This document shows positions 61,101 through 64,000 of a stretch of 64,000 nt of DNA, piece by piece. The position numbers were made by a program, and so were the translations under genes. The notes beneath the pieces were generated by a model. The model had not been told where the DNA came from, made no database searches, and saw only the letters and a program-made list of their open reading frames with translations. Numbering within the stretch: the stretch's first letter is position 1; each line of letters opens with the position of its first letter. The stretch is from Actinomadura violacea (GTDB lineage: Bacteria > Actinomycetota > Actinomycetes > Streptosporangiales > Streptosporangiaceae), in contig NZ_JAGEPF010000003.1 in NCBI RefSeq assembly GCF_017573465.1, positions 124,001 through 188,000 on the forward strand, written 5' to 3'.

Positions 61101-61870
61101 GCGCCACCCGCGAAAGCCTTGCACCGGCCATCCGACGCCAACCCGTCCTGCCGATCGAACTCCGCATACGCCCCCGGCGTCACCATCACCGCCACACCAC
61201 CGGCGAGCGCCATCGAACACTCCCCCGCCCGCAGCGCCCCACACGCCAAATGCAACGCCACCAGCGACGACGAACACGCCGTGTCCACCGTCACCGCAGG
61301 GCCTTCCAGACCCAGCACGTACGACAGCCGGCCGGAGACCACCGCGGACGCGTTGCCCGTGATCAAGTAGCCTTCCGAGCCGCCGTCCGTTTCGGTGAGG
61401 CTCGATCCGTATCCCGAGGACGCGGCCCCGACGAAAACGCCGGTCGACGAACCGCGCAGCGACAGGGGATCGATTGCGGAATGCTCGATGGCCTCCCACG
61501 CCACTTCGAGGAACATCCGCTGCTGCGGATCCATCGCAAGGGCCTCGCGCGGGCTGATCCCGAAGAAGTTCGCGTCGAAGTCCGTGGCGTCGTAGACGAA
61601 CCCGCCCTGCCGGCGCGGGTCGAAATCGTCCGGCCCGTCAATGACCCAGCCCCGGTCGGCGGGGAAACCCGACACGGCGTCCGCGTCCGCGGCCATCAGG
61701 TCCCATAGGTCCTCGGGGTTCCGCACCCCGCCCGCGAACCGGCACCCCATGCCGACGACGGCGACGGGCTCCTGCTCGCCCGCCTCCATCTTCCGCAGCC
61801 GCTCGCGGGTCTCGTAGAGGTCGGCCGTCACCTTTTTGAGGTAGTCCAGAAGCTTCGCGTTCTCGGTCAC
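41318..61870 (-). CDS. Type I modular PKS (gene B), four extension modules
   Basis: A 6,850-residue megasynthase that extends an enzyme-bound chain four times. Order seen: N-terminal docking helix (LLDYLKKVTADL, residues 7-18); module 1 KS-AT-KR-ACP; module 2 KS-AT-DH-ER-KR-ACP; module 3 KS-AT-KR-ACP; module 4 KS-AT-KR-ACP; C-terminal docking domain ending near EEMFDLVEKELG. KS cysteines are at 199, 1768, 3854 and 5412. AT serines (GHSQGE) are at 675, 2223, 4312 and 5868. ACP serines are at 1539, 3625, 5181 and 6729. All four ATs have the YASH and DVVQP signatures of methylmalonyl-CoA. The start is GTG, chosen because GAGGAAGG lies 6 nt upstream. The gene sits between PKS A (47 bp gap) and PKS C (20 bp gap), so one transcript is likely. 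The only active-site oddity is a Gly-to-Glu change in the DH of module 2. Confidence 0.97.
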   Translation of the reverse strand: MTENAKLLDYLKKVTADLYETRERLRKMEAGEQEPVAVVGMGCRFAGGVRNPEDLWDLMAADADAVSGFPADRGWVIDGPDDFDPRRQGGFVYDATDFDANFFGISPREALAMDPQQRMFLEVAWEAIEHSAIDPLSLRGSSTGVFVGAASSGYGSSLTETDGGSEGYLITGNASAVVSGRLSYVLGLEGPAVTVDTACSSSLVALHLACGALRAGECSMALAGGVAVMVTPGAYAEFDRQDGLASDGRCKAFAGGADGIGWGEGAGVLVLERLSEARRKGHRILAVVRGSAINQDGASNGLTAPNGPSQQRVIRAALADARLSALDVDAVEAHGTGTTLGDPIEAQALLTTYGQERPDDRPLWVGSVKSNIGHTQCAAGVAGVIKSVLSLTHGVLPATLHVDVPTPEVDWSAGRVEVLQEARPWPGEKDRVRRVGVSAFGVSGTNVHAILEEASSPTADDAENGEDPGQEGLDAAETSETGDGDEAATPVLTGAPPVWLVSGRTAGGMAAQAGRLRELVVARPELDPADVAWSLISTRSTLEHRAVVLGGDRDELVAGLAAVAAGAPSAGVVSGIAGDAGRVVFVFPGQGSQWIGMGRELAASSPVFAARLAECAEALAPYVGWSLQDVLAGAQGAPGLGTADVVQPVLWAVMVSLAAVWEAAGVEPDAVVGHSQGEIAAACVAGILSLEDAAKVVALRSKALTVLAGRGGMLSIAEPADKVRERLSVWGERLSVAAVNGPAATVVSGEPDALAELAALCAAQDVRNRLLPVDYASHHAQIEGLKDEILSVLEGIVPGRARVPMVSAMTGAVVNGPELDASYWYASLRATVEFDRAIRVLGEGGHQVFIEVSPHPVLTSAITDALDEATPSGGAAATVTGTLRRDDGGPGRLLAALAGVHVRGTPVRWTAVVGGGERVDLPTYAFQRQRFWPDTAAAEASPAGGDGAGTVAEARFWAAVEGGDVTGLADALGVDGARLGEVMPALTSWRRRDRVESAAANWRYRVSWIPVGEPGPVVLSGTWLVVVPAGRVADDLAEGCVQALTDRGAHVAALDVAPGMDRAALAVRLAEAASSPAGDGPVAGIVSLLGVDEDQRNGVAGGLSGTLALVQALGDAEIGAPLWTVTRGAVAVGDEPAVGPVQAQVWGLGRVAALEHPDRWGGLIDVPAVWDERIAAGVSAVLAGCGEDQTAVRGAGIMARRLVRMRRPRTGAGRWTPRGGVLITGGTGGVGGHVARWLTGRGARRTVLTSRSGPGAAGAAALAAELAAAGTAVDVVACDTARRSDVAGLLAWTAARAEPLTSVFHAAGAGDGAVVDDTTDELLSRVGAAKAMGAAHLDELTVGLDLDAFVLFSSGAAVWGSGGLAGYAAANAFLDGLAENRRARGLPATSVAWGLWGGAGMGAGKSGEQLRRLGMRAMDPAVAVKALGQVLDGGETLAVVADLDWARFAPVFTLRRSSPLLGDLPEARQALAAAPAGVTRGADGAAGSPLAERLAGLPRAEQDRMLTDLVRDEAAAVLGHRSSEEVEPGRAFRDMGFDSLTAVELRNRLAAATGLSLPSTLVFDHPSAVAVARLLGRELLGGPAGAGSPATPVAAAAPDEPIAIVGMGCRYPGGVDDPEGLWDLVAAGRDAIAAFPEDRGWEALERPDGADSDGSGGYAREGGFVPDAVRFDAAFFGISPREALAMDPQQRLLLETTWEALEQAGIDPVSLRGSATGVFAGAAFSGYATEDAEAAGYRLTGGLTAVISGRVSYTLGLEGPAVTVDTACSSSLVALHLACQSLRSGECTLALAGGVAVLVTPGAFAEFSHQQGMAADGRCKPFAAAADGIGWGEGAGMVVLERLSDARRNGHHVLAVVRGSAINQDGASNGLAAPNGPSQQRVIRAALANAQVAADEVDMVEAHGTGTTLGDPIEAQALLATYGRERAEDRPLRLGSVKSNIGHTGAAAGAAGIIKTVLALRHRELPGSLHVDAPTPHVDWSAGRVELLTEKIPWPRNGYPRRAGVSAFGVSGTNVHVVLEEVDDAEAPAADGRAATPAIGGPAWTVSARTAEGLAAQAARLARHLADRPELDPADVGWSLATTRSVFEHRAVVTGANRDGLLAGLEAVAAGRPAAGVVTGTVPAGRDTGRVAFVFPGQGSQWIGMGRELASSSPVFAARLAECSAALAPYVDWSLTDVLAGADGAPGLETADVVQPVLWAVMVSLAAVWESAGVRPDAVVGHSQGEIAAACVAGILSLQDAARVVALRSQALTALAGRGGMLSVADDAERVRDRLAAFGERLSIAAVNGPAATVVSGEPAALEELGAACASDGVRTRLLPVDYASHHAQVESLEREIVAVLAGITPGPARVPMVSAMTGEFLDGPELDAAYWYASLRASVEFDRAVRVLAEGRHRVFIEASPHPVLTSAITGTLEALPGAGAPPVVTGTLRRDDGGTARLLLSLAEVHVSGTDVDWTAVLPAGRRVELPTYAFQRQRYWPQTLQVAGDVASAGLGATGHPLLGAAVELAGGTGLVFTGRLSPRVQPWLADHAVAETVVLPGTAFVELAVRAGYQAGCPHVEELTLAEPLVLPDGGAVQIQVSVSAPGEDGRRSVEVHSRAEDAVEGPWTSHAAGRLGPATAVPDADAFAVWPPPGAEPVDVTGMYDALAGGGYGYGPAFQGLRAAWRRGDEVFAQVALPEDADAGAYGLHPALLDAALHAAALTGRPEPSGEVLLPFVWNGVALHAAGASVLRVRLRQDAAGAVTLDAADATGAPVASVASLVFRPVAAGRLEQARSGVQDALFAENWVTVPIPDVAPDGPWVVVGPDPLGLAAGLAEAGVRVQTHPDLAALAAALDEGEPAPELVLTALAAVDGPDPAEAARLAVADALELVQNWLDEERFEASRLVLVSRGAVAARPGEGVADLPAASAWGLVRSAQSENPGRLVLADLPRSGGADVLAAALGSAEPELAVRDRAAYGRRLGRPAAGLVPPAGGVPWRLDVTERGTLDALALVPAPQAAAPLAAGQVRVAVRAAGLNFRDVLIGLDMYPDAGEMGTEVAGIVAEVGPGVTGLAAGDRVLGAVSGGFGPLAVTDARLLVPIPEGWSFAAAASVPIAFVTAWYALVDLGGAAAGQRLLVHSAAGGVGMAAVAIGRHLGLEVFGTASPGKHPALTSLGLDAAHVASSRTAEFEERFLSATGGQGMDLVLNALAGELTDASLRLLPRGGAFLELGKTDVRDAERVAADHPGVVYRPFETADAGTDRFGEILARVTGLLAADELPLPPVRAWDVRRAPEALRFMSRARHVGKIVLTVPPDPAAARPGGTVLITGGTGVLGGLVARHLAGTDRARGVVLAGRSGPAAPGVAALAADLAAGGAAVKVTACDAADGDALAAVLDRVAAEDRLTGVVHAAGVLDDGVIGSLSADRVDTVMRPKADAAWNLHRLTAGLDLDTFVLFSSAAATFGGAGQGNYAAANAFLDALAARRRAAGLPAVSLAWGYWADATGMTGHLGTADVDRMNRTGVTALAAGEGLALLDLATSRDEAHLVPARLDVAGLRAKAARGADVPALWRGLAGAPVRSAAVTGRGADSADRLRGRLAALTAADQDRTLLDLVRAHVAAVLGHASPDAVEPGRAFNEIGFDSLTAVELRNRLHTATGLRLPATLVFDHPNPAALAGRLRTELLGRDAAPVPRAPAVRAAEGEPIAIVAMGCRFPGGVQSPDDLWDLLGEGRDAISGFPADRGWDLGGVYDPDPDHPGTSYTVAGGFVDGAGDFDPGFFGISPREALAMDPQQRLVLEVSWEALERAGIVPGSLRGSPTGVFVGAAFAGYGAGLQDELAGHLLTGTASSVLSGRVSYLLGLEGPAVTVDTACSSSLVALHLAAQSLRSGDCSLALAGGVMVMASPAGFVGFSRQRGLAADGRCKAFGASADGMGMAEGAGMLVLERLSDARRNGHRVLAVVTGSAVNQDGASNGLTAPNGPSQQRVIRAALDGAELSAADIDAVEAHGTGTTLGDPIEAQALLATYGQDRPDGRPLWLGSVKSNIGHTQAAAGVAGVIKMVLALRHRTLPATLHADEPSPHVDWSAGAVSLLTEPVPWPAGDRPRRAGISSFGFSGTNAHTILEEPPADEPADARPGGASAQPPEPLAGGRTAWMVSARTPGALAAQAGRLREFVASCPDLDPADVAWSLVTTRSMFDHRAVVTGADHDELLTGLTAVAAGEPAAGVVSGVAGDAGRVVFVFPGQGSQWIGMGRELASSSPVFAARLAECAAALAPHVDWSLQDVLAGADGAPGLETADVVQPALWAVMVSLAAVWEAAGVRPDAVVGHSQGEIAAACVAGILSLQDAAKVVALRSKALTVLAGHGGMLSVAESAEQVRDRLAAFGERLSIAAVNGPTATVVSGEPAALEELVAACASDGVRTRLLPVDYASHSAQVERLEREVPAVLAGITPGPARVPMVSAMTGEFLDGPELDAAYWYASLRATVEFDRAIRVLGEAGHRAFVEVSPHPVLTTAITDTLEAAAADGGRSAVLGTLRRDDGGTDRLLTSLAEASTSGIEVEWTAVLGGGRTVDLPTYAFQHRTFWPQPDPAPASTGDGEGAGTASEARFWTAVENEDVRALADTLAVDDRRLRDMLPVLASWRRRERDESLLRDWRYQISWTPVTDPGRPVLPGTWLAVLPAGATAGDLPGACVQALNDSGADVLVVETGPDAPDRAALAERIARSSAEANGARVAGVMSLLPLDETPLTGHRAVTTGVAGTLVLLQALGDAGIEAPLWVVTSGAVAAGPGEVPVSPVQAQAWGLGRVAGLEHPDRWGGLVDLPSVLDDRAAARLCAVLAGCGEDQVAVRPSGILARRLVRATPRRNGDHRWTPRGSVLVTGATGAIGPHLARWLARCGAPNVVLTSRRGTDIKGGARLAAELAAAGTTVGIVACDVAERDQVAGLLDWVDATGPALSTVMHAAVALRLTPLDGVDLHELSEALGAKVDGARWLDELTADQDLDAFVLFSSIAATWGGSDHGAYAAANAHLDALAMERRSRGLPATSVAWGVWDTREPEDLDAELPPIVTWLLRQGMGFLDPAPALTALGQVLADDETFLAVADVDWTRYAPVFTAARPWPLLDGLPEVKRLAVADATGPDTSGEAGELTARLAAVTPAERERVVADLVRVHAAAVLGHASPDEVGATRAFRDMGFDSLTAVELRNRLNAETGLKLPSTAVFDYPSPQVLARQVITELLGVPAETASAPARPVAATDEPVAIVGMGCRYPGGAGDPDRLWDLLARESDATSPFPVDRGWELDGLIDADPDRAGTSYTSRGGFVLGATEFDPGFFGISPREALAMDPQQRLLLETAWEALERAGIDPLSLRGTSTGVFAGASSSGYLGRGAGMEGAEGHLVTGNSGSVISGRVSYVLGLEGPAVTVDTACSSSLVALHLACQAVRSGECGMALAGGVAVMADPAEFVGFSRQRVLAADGRCKAFGASADGMGLAEGAGMVLVERLSDALRNGHPVLAVVRGSAINQDGASNGLTAPNGPSQQRVIRAALANARLTADQVDAVEGHGTGTELGDPIEAQALLATYGQDRPDDRPLWLGSIKSNIGHAQAAAGVAGIIKMVLALRHGLLPRTLHADEPTPHVDWSSGAVRLLNEAMQWSTEGAPRRAGVSAFGISGTNAHIILEEPPAPAESLADVPEESPVPVLMGGPVVWPLSARTAGGLAAQAGRLREFVMARPDLDPVNVGWSLVTTRSAFEHRAVVTGDDPDELMAGLTAVAAGEPAAGAVSGLAGEAGRVVFVFPGQGSQWIGMGRELTASSPVFAARLAECAAALAPFVDWSLQDVLAGVNGAPGLETADVVQPVLWAVMVSLAAVWEAAGVQPDAVVGHSQGEIAAACVAGILSLEDAAKVVALRSKALTVLAGRGGMLSIAEPAGKVRERLSAWGDRLSVAAVNGPAATVVSGEPNALQELAAACEAESVRNRLLPVDYASHSAQVEAIEQEIRDVLKDIAPGRTRLPMVSAMTGEFLDGPELDASYWYASLRAPVEFDRAIRVLAEAGHRMFIETSPHPVLTAPIIETLEAVTSDPASTTAIGTLRRDDGGADRLLTSLAEAYTAGASVEWTSVLPAGERVDLPTYAFQRERFWPEPITPEPTAGGGEGAEADFWAAVEDGDVTGLAEALAVDDQRLSEVLPALASWRRQERDAAAVSGWRYRVSWVPVPESEPVVLSGTWLLIAPTHAPTLELLDGTVQAMSDRGARVVVVEAAPDDADRAVFAGLIDRVLEADGRPDVAGVVSLLALEEAPLPGFPVVAGGLAGTVALVQALGDLRIDAPLWAVTRGAVSASDEPVESAVQAQVWGLGRVAGLEHPDRWGGLVDMPPVWDERVAARLCAALAGAGEDQLAIRASGSMARRLTRAPRPRDDGRRWSPRGTVLVTGGTGGVGGHVARWLAGRGASKVVLVSRSGPAAAGVAELAARLAERGVRAEVVAGDTGRRNELAGLLDRIAADGPPLSAVLHAAGSGQATPLRDLDREELAAVLSAKATGAALLDELTSKLDLDAFVLFSSGAATWGSGGQSAYAAANAFLDALAEARRARGLVGSSVAWGLWGGGGMGSGEGGDQLQRLGMRVMNPDLAVGALGQVLDADEGPVTVADVDWTRFTPVFTLHRPSPLIADLPEVAWTLVAAEGEPEHGGDGAGAALAERLAGRPRAEQERALVTLVRAEATAVLGHRSSDAVAPGRAFRDLGFDSLTAVELRNRLTAATGRRLPATVVFDHPTPAALAGRLRAEMFGDDSAESSVPAELDRLESILSSLGGNGVSRFDIALRLEAIAQGLRDGETSGEPVDDELETATDEEMFDLVEKELGTSDFD
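46151..50818 (-). other. PKS B module 3: KS-AT(methylmalonyl)-KR(A2)-ACP
   Basis: Residues 3685-5240 of gene B. KS Cys3854; AT Ser4312 with YASH, methylmalonyl. The KR has Tyr5007 preceded at -3 by His (SDHGAY) and has Trp in ATWGG. Trp plus this His is the A2 signature, predicting an L-hydroxyl with an epimerised alpha-methyl. ACP Ser5181 in MGFDSL. The KR and its downstream linker closely resemble those of gene E module 1, the only other A2-type KR in the window. Confidence 0.9.
50819..57073 (-). other. PKS B module 2: KS-AT(methylmalonyl)-DH-ER-KR(B)-ACP
   Basis: Residues 1600-3684 of gene B, a full reductive loop. KS Cys1768; AT Ser2223 with YASH (methylmalonyl). The DH keeps His2531 and the HPALLDA Asp motif, but in HxxxGxxxxP the glycine is Glu2535. 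The ER has an intact HSAAGGVG nucleotide site near residue 3117 and Tyr3030 in LDMYPDAG, a position linked in ER studies to a 2S methyl. The KR has LDD (B type) and Tyr3453. ACP Ser3625. If the DH works the outcome is a methylene next to a methyl branch; if the Glu impairs it, a D-hydroxyl would remain and the ER would be bypassed. Confidence 0.88.
57074..61771 (-). other. PKS B module 1: KS-AT(methylmalonyl)-KR(A1)-ACP
   Basis: Residues 34-1599 of gene B. The KS has Cys199 in TACSSS plus EAHGTGT and KSNIGH, so it is condensing-competent. The AT has Ser675 in GHSQGE and YASH, read as methylmalonyl-CoA. After the AT comes the FWAAVE...SWRRR linker typical of modules with KR only. The KR has Tyr1367, Trp in AVWGS, no LDD and Leu three before Tyr, hence A1 type. 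The ACP has Ser1539 in [11 protein letters not shown]. Predicted result: one alpha-methyl, beta-hydroxy extension. Part of the KS DNA is nearly identical to the first KS of gene E. Confidence 0.9.
61111..61324 (-). repeat. KS segment nearly identical to 14218-14431
   Basis: The gene B partner of the repeat above, 46.9 kb away and in the same orientation. The two mismatches fall at 61172 and 61229. Confidence 0.7.
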
Positions 61871-61917
61871 CGGAGACCTTCCTCAGAGGGAGCGGGCAGC
61901 AGTTCCGCGCACATGGA

Positions 61918-64000
61918 TCAGGACGCCCCGAACTCTTTGTCGATGAAATCGAGCACCTCGTCGGCGCTGGCCGACTCGAGCCGGTCGACGACGGCGTTCT
62001 CCTTCTCGGCGGCCTCCGCGCTCATCCATTTCGACAGGACCGTCTGCAGGCGCACGGTGACGTTGGCGCGCAGGTCTCCGTCGGCGGGGACGTCCGCGAG
62101 GGCGGCCTCGAGCCGGTCGAGTTCGGCGAGGAGCGGTTCGGTGCCGCCCTCCCCCCGGATCCGCGCCGCCAGGTGCCCGGCGAGAACCGCCGAGGACGGG
62201 TAGTCGAAGACCAGCGTGGCGGGCAGCTTGAGGCCGGTGGCGGCGGTGAGCCGGTTGCGCAGTTCGACCGCCGTCAGGGAGTCGAAGCCGAGGTCGCGGA
62301 ACGCGCGGCCGCCCGGGACGGCGTCGGCGGAGCGGTGGCCCAGCACGGCGGCGGCCTCGGCGCGCACCAGGTCGGCAAGCACCCGGTCCTGCTCGGCGCG
62401 GGGCAGGCCGTCGAGCCGGGCGGCGAGGGCGTCACCCGCCTCGCCGGACGCCTCGTCGGCCTGGGCGCCGTCGGCGATGGCCCGCGCGACTTCGGGCAGG
62501 TCGGCGATCAGCGGGCTGGGCCGGTGCAGGGTGAAGACCGGGGCGAACCGCGCCCAGTCGACGTCGGCGACCGTGATCAGACTCTCGCCGCCGTCCAGCA
62601 CCTGGCCGAGTGCCCGGACCGCCGGCGCCGGGTCCATCACCCGCAGCCCGAGCCGCTGCAACTGGTCGCCGGCGTCGCCTTCGCCCATCCCGCCGCCGCC
62701 CCACAGGCCCCAGGCGATCGACGTCGCGGGCAGCCCTCTGGCGCGGCGGCTCTCCGCCAGGCCGTCGAGGAAGGCATTGGCCGCCGCGTACCCGGGCAGG
62801 CGCTGGCTTCCCCAGACCGCCGATCCCGAGGAGAACAGCACGAACGCGTCGAGGTCCAGGCCCGCGGTCAGCTCGTCCAGGTGCGCGGCGCTCACCGCCT
62901 TCGCCGCCAGCAGCCCGGCCAGTTCCTCCACGCCCATGTCCTGGACGGCGGTCGTCTGACCGGTGCCGGCAGCATGGAAGACCGAGGTCAGCGGCGGCCC
63001 GCCCGCGGCGATCCGCTCCAGCAGCCCCGCCACTTGCGGCCGCCTGCCGGTGTCGCACGCGATCACCTCGACCGCCGTGCCGCGCTCGGCCAGCTCGGCG
63101 GCCAGCGCCGCCGCGCCGGACGCGCCGGGACCGGATCGGCTGACCAGCACCAGCCGGGCGGCGTCTCGTCCGGTCAGCCACCGGGCGACGTGCCCGCCGA
63201 CCCCACCGGTCCCGCCGGTCAGCAGCACGCTGCCACGCGGCACCCAGCGTCCCCCGCCGGCGGCAGGCCGCGGAGCCCGCACCAGCCTGCGCGCCATGAT
63301 TCCGGCGGTGCGGAGCGCGACCTGGTCCTCGGCGCCCGCGGCCAGGACCTCGCACAACCGTCCGGCCGTCCGCTCATTCCAGACCGGAGGCAGGTCGACC
63401 AGGCCGCCCCACCGGTCCGGATGCTCCAGGCCCGCGACCCGGCACAGCCCCCACACCTGGGCTTGGACCGCGCTGACCGCCGCCGTGTCCCCGGCGGCGA
63501 CCGCGCCCCGCGTCAGCACCCACAGCGGCGCTTCCACCCCGAGATCCCCGAGCGCCTGGACGAGCGCCAGCGTGGCCGACACGCCGCCCGCCACTCCCTC
63601 GACGCCCGCCGCTGGCCGCTCGTCCATCGCCAGCAGCGACACGATCCCGGCCACCCCGTCTGCGGGGACGGCCTGGGCTAGCAGGCCGGCGAGAGATCCG
63701 CGGTCGGCAGAACCCGAAGCCGCTTCGGTGACGATCACTTGCGCGTCCCGATCGGTCAGGGCGCGTTCACAACCGTCGACGAGTTCACGGGGCGTTAGGT
63801 CGTCTGCTGGGGCGATCAGCAGCCATGTGCCAGGCAGAACGACGGGGCCGGATTCGGAAACCGGGACCCAGGAGACCCGGTAGCGCCAATCTGACACCGC
63901 CGCCGTGTCCCGCTCTTGCCGTCGCCAGGACGCCAGCGCGGGCAGTACCTCGCTCAAGCGCTGGTCGTCGACGGCCAGTGCCTCGGCGAGGCCGGTTACG
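61918..64000 (-). CDS. Type I modular PKS (gene A), 3' end: KR-ACP-docking domain
   Basis: Partial gene; its 5' end lies beyond the right edge, so the KS and AT of this module are not seen. Counting from the in-window TTG at 63957 (not the true start), residues 1-235 are the post-AT linker and structural half of a ketoreductase. The catalytic KR half begins near residue 243 with the NADPH motif TGGTGGVGG and has Tyr390 and Asn394. It carries Trp (AVWGS) and no LDD motif, and the residue three before Tyr is Leu, so it reads as an A1-type KR setting an L-hydroxyl. The ACP follows, with phosphopantetheine Ser560 in [11 protein letters not shown]. The tail is a helical C-terminal docking domain ending in DEVLDFIDKEFG, a class that pairs with N-terminal helices of the LLDYLKKVTADL kind, as found on the next gene. 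It ends 47 bp before gene B and clearly belongs to the same operon. Confidence 0.95.
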   Translation of the reverse strand, partial: VTGLAEALAVDDQRLSEVLPALASWRRQERDTAAVSDWRYRVSWVPVSESGPVVLPGTWLLIAPADDLTPRELVDGCERALTDRDAQVIVTEAASGSADRGSLAGLLAQAVPADGVAGIVSLLAMDERPAAGVEGVAGGVSATLALVQALGDLGVEAPLWVLTRGAVAAGDTAAVSAVQAQVWGLCRVAGLEHPDRWGGLVDLPPVWNERTAGRLCEVLAAGAEDQVALRTAGIMARRLVRAPRPAAGGGRWVPRGSVLLTGGTGGVGGHVARWLTGRDAARLVLVSRSGPGASGAAALAAELAERGTAVEVIACDTGRRPQVAGLLERIAAGGPPLTSVFHAAGTGQTTAVQDMGVEELAGLLAAKAVSAAHLDELTAGLDLDAFVLFSSGSAVWGSQRLPGYAAANAFLDGLAESRRARGLPATSIAWGLWGGGGMGEGDAGDQLQRLGLRVMDPAPAVRALGQVLDGGESLITVADVDWARFAPVFTLHRPSPLIADLPEVARAIADGAQADEASGEAGDALAARLDGLPRAEQDRVLADLVRAEAAAVLGHRSADAVPGGRAFRDLGFDSLTAVELRNRLTAATGLKLPATLVFDYPSSAVLAGHLAARIRGEGGTEPLLAELDRLEAALADVPADGDLRANVTVRLQTVLSKWMSAEAAEKENAVVDRLESASADEVLDFIDKEFGAS

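Overview
The window is one very GC-rich stretch in which every supported gene lies on the minus strand. It is the downstream part of a modular type I polyketide synthase (PKS) cluster from a high-GC actinomycete. The evidence is G/C-filled third codon positions, GTG starts, giant multimodular PKS genes, and a small actinobacterial HAAS-type membrane protein. The genus cannot be fixed from sequence alone; a Streptomyces or Actinomadura-like host is plausible.

Layout in the direction of transcription (right to left). (1) 64000-61918: 3' end of a PKS gene (A), showing KR-ACP-docking domain. (2) 61870-41318: a 6,850-residue PKS (B) with four modules. (3) 41297-34878: a one-module PKS (C) whose ER and KR have decayed. 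(4) 34852-20252: a three-module PKS (D) whose last module has a dead AT, no ketoreductase and no C-terminal docking domain. (5) 20161-19325: a stand-alone thioesterase-like hydrolase with cysteine at the nucleophile elbow. (6) 19319-16344: an NRPS-like C-A-T protein with a degenerate adenylation domain. A hairpin directly after it probably ends this operon. (7) 16142-15156: a HAAS-domain membrane protein of unknown role. (8) 14962 to beyond position 1: a further PKS (E) with three modules and a C-terminal thioesterase cut by the window edge. Intergenic gaps are 5-201 bp, so no stretch over 300 bp lacks a gene.

How they work together. Eleven of the twelve modules visible contain their KS, and all eleven have intact KS active sites; none is a KSQ loading module, so chain initiation lies to the right of the window. 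All working acyltransferases seen carry methylmalonyl-CoA signatures except the last (E3), which is malonyl type. Predicted beta-carbon outcomes are: A-last OH; B1 OH; B2 CH2 (its DH motif is altered); B3 OH; B4 OH; C ketone; D1 CH2; D2 alkene; D3 unprocessed and not loaded by its own AT; E1 OH; E2 OH; E3 alkene without alpha-methyl, followed by TE release. This fits a large polypropionate ending in an alpha,beta-unsaturated ester or macrolactone.

The unusual part is the segment D3, Cys-hydrolase and C-A(inactive)-T. It looks like a second, non-canonical hand-off or release point placed before the orthodox TE-bearing PKS E. D has no docking domain to pass its chain to E. The N-terminal docking domain of E is instead almost the same as that of B. 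The window therefore raises the possibility of a branched or re-routed assembly line, but this is inference.
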